A stretch of 64,000 bases of DNA from Kitasatospora sp. NBC_00374 (GTDB taxonomy: Bacteria; Actinomycetota; Actinomycetes; Streptomycetales; Streptomycetaceae), in the NCBI RefSeq assembly GCF_041434935.1, contig NZ_CP107964.1:5749001-5813000 (forward strand), read 5' to 3'. The notes under the pieces were generated by a model. That model worked only from the letters and a program-made list of their open reading frames with translations, did no database searches and was not told the origin of the DNA. Made by a program: the position numbers and the translations under genes. This document shows positions 60,659 through 64,000 of this stretch, one piece after another (the stretch's first letter is position 1; each line of letters opens with the position of its first letter).

Positions 60659-61870
60659 TCAGAGGCCGCCGGTGTGGAGCAGCGCGTTGGGCGAGCCCTT
60701 GCTGACCTTGAGGACGTCCTTGGTGGACTGCTCGGACAGCCAGAGGGCGACGTCCTCACTGCTGGCCGCGGGGTTCCTGGCCTTGTAGAGGGCGGCCACC
60801 CCGGCCACGTGCGGGCTGGCCATCGAGGTTCCGTCCAGGGCGACGGAGCCGCCGCCGAGCCTGGCGGAGACGATGGCCCTGCCGGGGGCGTACATCCACA
60901 GGCACGGGCCGAAGTTGCTGAAGTCGGTCTCCTGGTCGTAGGGGTCGGTGGCACCGACGGTGACCACCCGCTCGGCGCCGGCGGGCGAGATGCCGCAGGC
61001 GTCCACCGCGTCGTTGCCGGCCGCGAGGACCGGCAGGACGCCCATGTCCGAGACCGCGGTGGCGGCGTTGTTCACGGCCTGGGTCTTCGGTCCGCCGAGC
61101 GAGCCGTTGAGCACGGAGCCGGGCTTCGCGTTCTTGGCGACCCAGTCGAGGCCGGCGATGATCCCGGACCAGCTGCCCCTGCTGTCGCAGCCGAGTACCC
61201 GGACGCTGACCAGCGCCGCCTCGCGCGCCACGCCGTACGTCGAGCCGCCGACGGTGCCGGTGACGTGGGTGCCGTGGCCGTTGCAGTCGCTTCCGCCCCG
61301 GCCGTCGCCCATCGCGTCGAAGCCGGGCACCGCGCGGCCGCCGAACTCGGCGTGCTTGAAGTCGATGCCGGTGTCGAGCACGTAGACGGTGGCGCCCTTG
61401 CCGGTGCCGCCCACGTCGAACTGCTGGTTCAGGGGCAGGTAGGCCTGGTCGATCCGGTCCAGGCCCCAGCTCGCGGCCGCCGCCCGCCGGCCGAAGACGG
61501 GCGGTGCGCTCGCGGTGACCGGGGTGCCCGAGGCCACGCCGTCCTCCTCCACCGCCTCGACGCCCGGCAGCTTGCGCACCGCCTCCAGCTGGGCCGGGGT
61601 GAGCTGTGCCGCGAAGCCGTTCAGGACGGACGTGTAGGTGAAGAGCGGCTTGAGCCCCGGGACGGCCTGCTGGGCGGTGGCGCCGGCGTCGAGGCCCTTC
61701 GTCAGCGTGACGATGTACTGGCCGGGAATCGCCTGCGCCGACCTGTGCAGCGGCGCCGGGGTGGCCCGGTGCGGGGCGGGGGCGCCGACGGCGGAGGCGG
61801 CCGGGGCCGCGGCGAGTGGGGCCAGAAGGAGGAGGGCTGCTGCGGACGCGTGGCGCGTGGACGGGCGCAT
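60659..61870 (-). CDS. Secreted subtilisin-like serine protease (S8)
   Basis: 403 residues, ATG 61870 with GGAG upstream. Signal peptide (RHASAAALLLLAPLAAAPAAS), an I9-type propeptide (IPGQYIVTLTKG to VEEDG), then the mature protease with the triad Asp in VYVLDTGID, His in NGHGTHVTG and Ser in DGTSMASPHVAG. It is of the proteinase K/aqualysin branch. Secreted and autoprocessed. Confidence 0.94.
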   Translation of the reverse strand: MRPSTRHASAAALLLLAPLAAAPAASAVGAPAPHRATPAPLHRSAQAIPGQYIVTLTKGLDAGATAQQAVPGLKPLFTYTSVLNGFAAQLTPAQLEAVRKLPGVEAVEEDGVASGTPVTASAPPVFGRRAAAASWGLDRIDQAYLPLNQQFDVGGTGKGATVYVLDTGIDFKHAEFGGRAVPGFDAMGDGRGGSDCNGHGTHVTGTVGGSTYGVAREAALVSVRVLGCDSRGSWSGIIAGLDWVAKNAKPGSVLNGSLGGPKTQAVNNAATAVSDMGVLPVLAAGNDAVDACGISPAGAERVVTVGATDPYDQETDFSNFGPCLWMYAPGRAIVSARLGGGSVALDGTSMASPHVAGVAALYKARNPAASSEDVALWLSEQSTKDVLKVSKGSPNALLHTGGL

Positions 61871-62009
61871 TCGGGCTCCGTTCGGGACGAGTGCTCGGAC
61901 GAGAGGCGCTGCGGGCGGGACGGCCTGCAGTCTGACAATCACTCAATCCTTCGTCCGACGCCGATCTCTGACTGAGCACCATCACTCGGTTGCGGGACGT
62001 CCGGGCACG

Positions 62010-62038
62010 AAAAAGGAGCCGAACGTGTGTCCGGCCCC
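62010..62038 (-). terminator. Terminator of pepN with U-run
   Basis: A 10-bp hairpin (62015-62024 with 62029-62038, two G-U pairs) followed on the reverse strand by five T (62014-62010). It lies about 19 bp after the pepN stop. Confidence 0.75.
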
Positions 62039-62056
62039 GATTCCGTCAGCGGTGTG

Positions 62057-64000
62057 TCAGTGACCCAGCGCCCGGGCCCCGGCCGCGCGGTCGGCCGCCT
62101 GGGCCTTCAGCGCGCGCTCGATGCCCGCCCGGGCCTCCACGACCTGCCGGCGCAGGGCCGGGACCGGCTCGGCCGAGGCCAGCCAGGCGTCGGTGGCGTC
62201 CAGGGTGGCCTGCTCGACCAGGAAGGCCGGGTACAGGCCGACGATGATCTGCTGCGAGATCTCGTGGCTGCGGGTCTCGTAGATCCCCTTGACCGCGGCG
62301 AAGTACCTGGCGGCGTAGGGGGCGAGCAGCTCCCGCTGGTCGGACTGCTGGAAGCCGCTGATGACGGCCTCCTGGACGTAGTTGGTGAGCTCGTCCGACT
62401 CCACCACCGACGCCCAGGCCTCGGCCTTGGCCTCGACGGTCGGGCGGGAGGCACGGCAGCTGGCCGCGTGCTCCAGGCCGGCCGCGGTGTTGTCGCGGGC
62501 GAGCTCCGCCTCGACGGCCCTGTCGTCGGCGCGACCGGTGGCGACCAGGCGGCCGAGCAGGGTCCAGCGCAGCTCGGTGTCGACGGCCAGACCGTCCAGC
62601 ACCGTGGAGCCGTCCAGCAGGCCGGCCAGCAGGGCGAGCTGCTCGTCGGTGCGGGCGGCGGCGGAGAGCGTGCGGGCCCAGGCGAGCTGGTGGTCGCTGC
62701 CGGGGGCGGCCGCGCGCAGCTGCTGCTCCGCGGCGGCGGCCCAGCGCTGCAGGCCCTGCTCGCGCCAGGCCGGGTCGGTGTACGCGTCCAGGGCCAGCTT
62801 GGCCTGGCGCTGCACCGACTGGACCACGCCGATGTCGGACTCCCGGGCGAGGCCGGAGACGGCCAGCTCCAGGTAGTCGCGGGCGGCGAGCTCGCCGTCG
62901 CGGGTCATGTCCCACGCGGAGGCCCAGCACAGCGCGCGCGGCAGGGGCTCCGCGAAGGCGCCGAGGTGCTCGGTGACGACGGCCAGCGAGGCCTCGTCGA
63001 GGCGGACCTTGGCGTACGAGAGGTCGTCGTCGTTGAGCAGCAGGACGGCGGGCTTGCGGCGGCCGACCAGCTGGGGCACCTCGGTGCGCTCGCCGTCGAC
63101 GTCCAGCTCGATCCGGTCGGTGCGCACCAGCGCGCCGTCCTGGAGCTCGTAGACGCCGATGGCGATCCGGTGCGGGCGCAGCACGGCCTCGCCCTTGGCG
63201 CCGGCGGGCAGGGCCGGGGCCTCCTGGAGCACGGCGAAGGAGGTGATGGTGCCGTCCCCGTCGACCTCGACGGCCGGGCGCAGGATGTTGATGCCGGCCG
63301 TCTCCAGCCAGGCCTTGGACCAGGTCTTGAGGTCCCGGCCGCTGGCCTTCTCAAGGGCGCCGAGCAGGTCGCTGAGCCGGGTGTTGCCCCAGGCGTGCTG
63401 CTTGAAGTAGGCGCGGACCCCCTCGAAGAAGGCGTCCTGGCCGACGTAGGCCACCAGCTGCTTGAGCACCGAGGCGCCCTTGGCGTAGGTGATGCCGTCG
63501 AAGTTGACCTGGACGTCCTCCAGGTCGTTGATCTCCGCCATGATCGGGTGGGTGGACGGCAGCTGGTCCTGCCGGTACGCCCAGGTCTTCATCTGGTTGG
63601 CGAAGGTGGTCCACGAGTTCGGCCACTTGGAGCCGGGGGCCTCGGCCTGGCAGACCGCCTCGGCGAAGGTCGCGAACGACTCGTTCAGCCAGAGGTCGTT
63701 CCACCACTCCATGGTGACCAGGTCGCCGAACCACATGTGGGCCAGCTCGTGCAGGATGGTGGCGGCCCGGCTCTCGTAGGCGGCGTCGGTCACCTTGGAG
63801 CGGAAGACGTACTGGTCGCGCAGGGTGACGGCACCCGCGTTCTCCATCGCGCCGGCGTTGAACTCCGGAACGAAGAGCTGGTCGTACTTGGCGAACGGGT
63901 AGGCGAAGTCGAACTTCTCCTGGAAGTAGTCGAAGCCCTGCTTGGTGACGTCGAAGATCGCCTCGGCGTCCAGGAACTCGCGCAGCGACGGACGGCAGTA
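62057..64000 (-). CDS. pepN: Aminopeptidase N (5' end outside window)
   Basis: C-terminal about 647 residues of an M1 aminopeptidase; the frame is open to the right edge, so the true start lies outside. The exopeptidase motif GAMENAG is at 63836-63856 and the zinc motif HELAH in ILHELAHMWFGDLV with the third ligand Glu in LNESFATFAEA. The C-terminal ERAP1-like helical domain is complete. It removes N-terminal residues from peptides in the cytoplasm. A hairpin with a U-run follows. Confidence 0.95.
   Translation of the reverse strand, partial: YCRPSLREFLDAEAIFDVTKQGFDYFQEKFDFAYPFAKYDQLFVPEFNAGAMENAGAVTLRDQYVFRSKVTDAAYESRAATILHELAHMWFGDLVTMEWWNDLWLNESFATFAEAVCQAEAPGSKWPNSWTTFANQMKTWAYRQDQLPSTHPIMAEINDLEDVQVNFDGITYAKGASVLKQLVAYVGQDAFFEGVRAYFKQHAWGNTRLSDLLGALEKASGRDLKTWSKAWLETAGINILRPAVEVDGDGTITSFAVLQEAPALPAGAKGEAVLRPHRIAIGVYELQDGALVRTDRIELDVDGERTEVPQLVGRRKPAVLLLNDDDLSYAKVRLDEASLAVVTEHLGAFAEPLPRALCWASAWDMTRDGELAARDYLELAVSGLARESDIGVVQSVQRQAKLALDAYTDPAWREQGLQRWAAAAEQQLRAAAPGSDHQLAWARTLSAAARTDEQLALLAGLLDGSTVLDGLAVDTELRWTLLGRLVATGRADDRAVEAELARDNTAAGLEHAASCRASRPTVEAKAEAWASVVESDELTNYVQEAVISGFQQSDQRELLAPYAARYFAAVKGIYETRSHEISQQIIVGLYPAFLVEQATLDATDAWLASAEPVPALRRQVVEARAGIERALKAQAADRAAGARALGH

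Overview
The window is very GC-rich (third codon positions are almost always G or C). It has GTG starts, GGAGG-type ribosome binding sites and gene families typical of Streptomycetaceae, so it most likely comes from a Streptomyces or Kitasatospora chromosome. The genes look like core or near-core chromosome. I see no insertion sequence, prophage, CRISPR array or biosynthetic gene cluster. Both ends cut through genes: a RecD-like helicase on the left and aminopeptidase N on the right.

Layout. 0-8 kb: helicase, citrate synthase, a short-chain dehydrogenase-like protein, a copper-export pair (copA, copZ) behind a CsoR-type operator, and a SpoIIE-type phosphatase. 8-14.4 kb: dihydroxyacetone kinase genes dhaK-dhaL with divergent dhaM, an unusual PolA-like polymerase and an M3 oligopeptidase. 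14.4-21.8 kb: a secreted GH5 hydrolase, a TetR/acyl-CoA dehydrogenase divergent pair, and a four-gene unit (GNAT, RidA-like, crotonase-like, PAP2) opposite a second TetR gene. 21.8-28.8 kb: tRNA-Arg(UCU), a long non-coding stretch with two DnaA boxes, an SSB paralogue, a thioester-domain surface adhesin, ettA, a thioesterase, a hypothetical gene and a truncated hemoglobin. 28.9-31 kb: an ABC-2 exporter. 31-41.3 kb: a seven-gene signalling operon, glnX-glnH-unknown-pknG-PP2C-VWA-FHA. 41.5-44 kb: a nucleosidase, and an isochorismatase-like hydrolase divergent from a GlxA-type regulator. 44-50.9 kb: the chitosan-oligosaccharide operon csnR-E-F-G-H-K. 51-64 kb: MscS channel, HNH protein, HAD hydrolase, a large GH84-like multidomain protein, malQ, a small membrane protein, a subtilase and pepN.

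How the genes work together. The 31-41 kb operon links an extracytoplasmic amino-acid sensor (GlnH with the membrane protein GlnX) to a soluble Ser/Thr kinase (PknG), its likely opposing phosphatase, a phosphothreonine reader (FHA) and a VWA protein. Three of these proteins carry the same short zinc-ribbon motif, which suggests a physical module. The csn operon imports and processes glucosamine oligosaccharides under a ROK repressor with a recognisable operator. Several regulators sit next to clear palindromic operators.

The strongest items for follow-up are the PknG module, the paired DnaA boxes next to the ssb paralogue, the cluster of three palindromes upstream of the HNH gene, the GTCAACG/CGTTGAC palindrome between GH84 and malQ, and a set of enzymes that lack standard catalytic residues (SDR with Phe for Tyr, crotonase without both Glu, RidA without Arg, GH84 without Asp-Asp).
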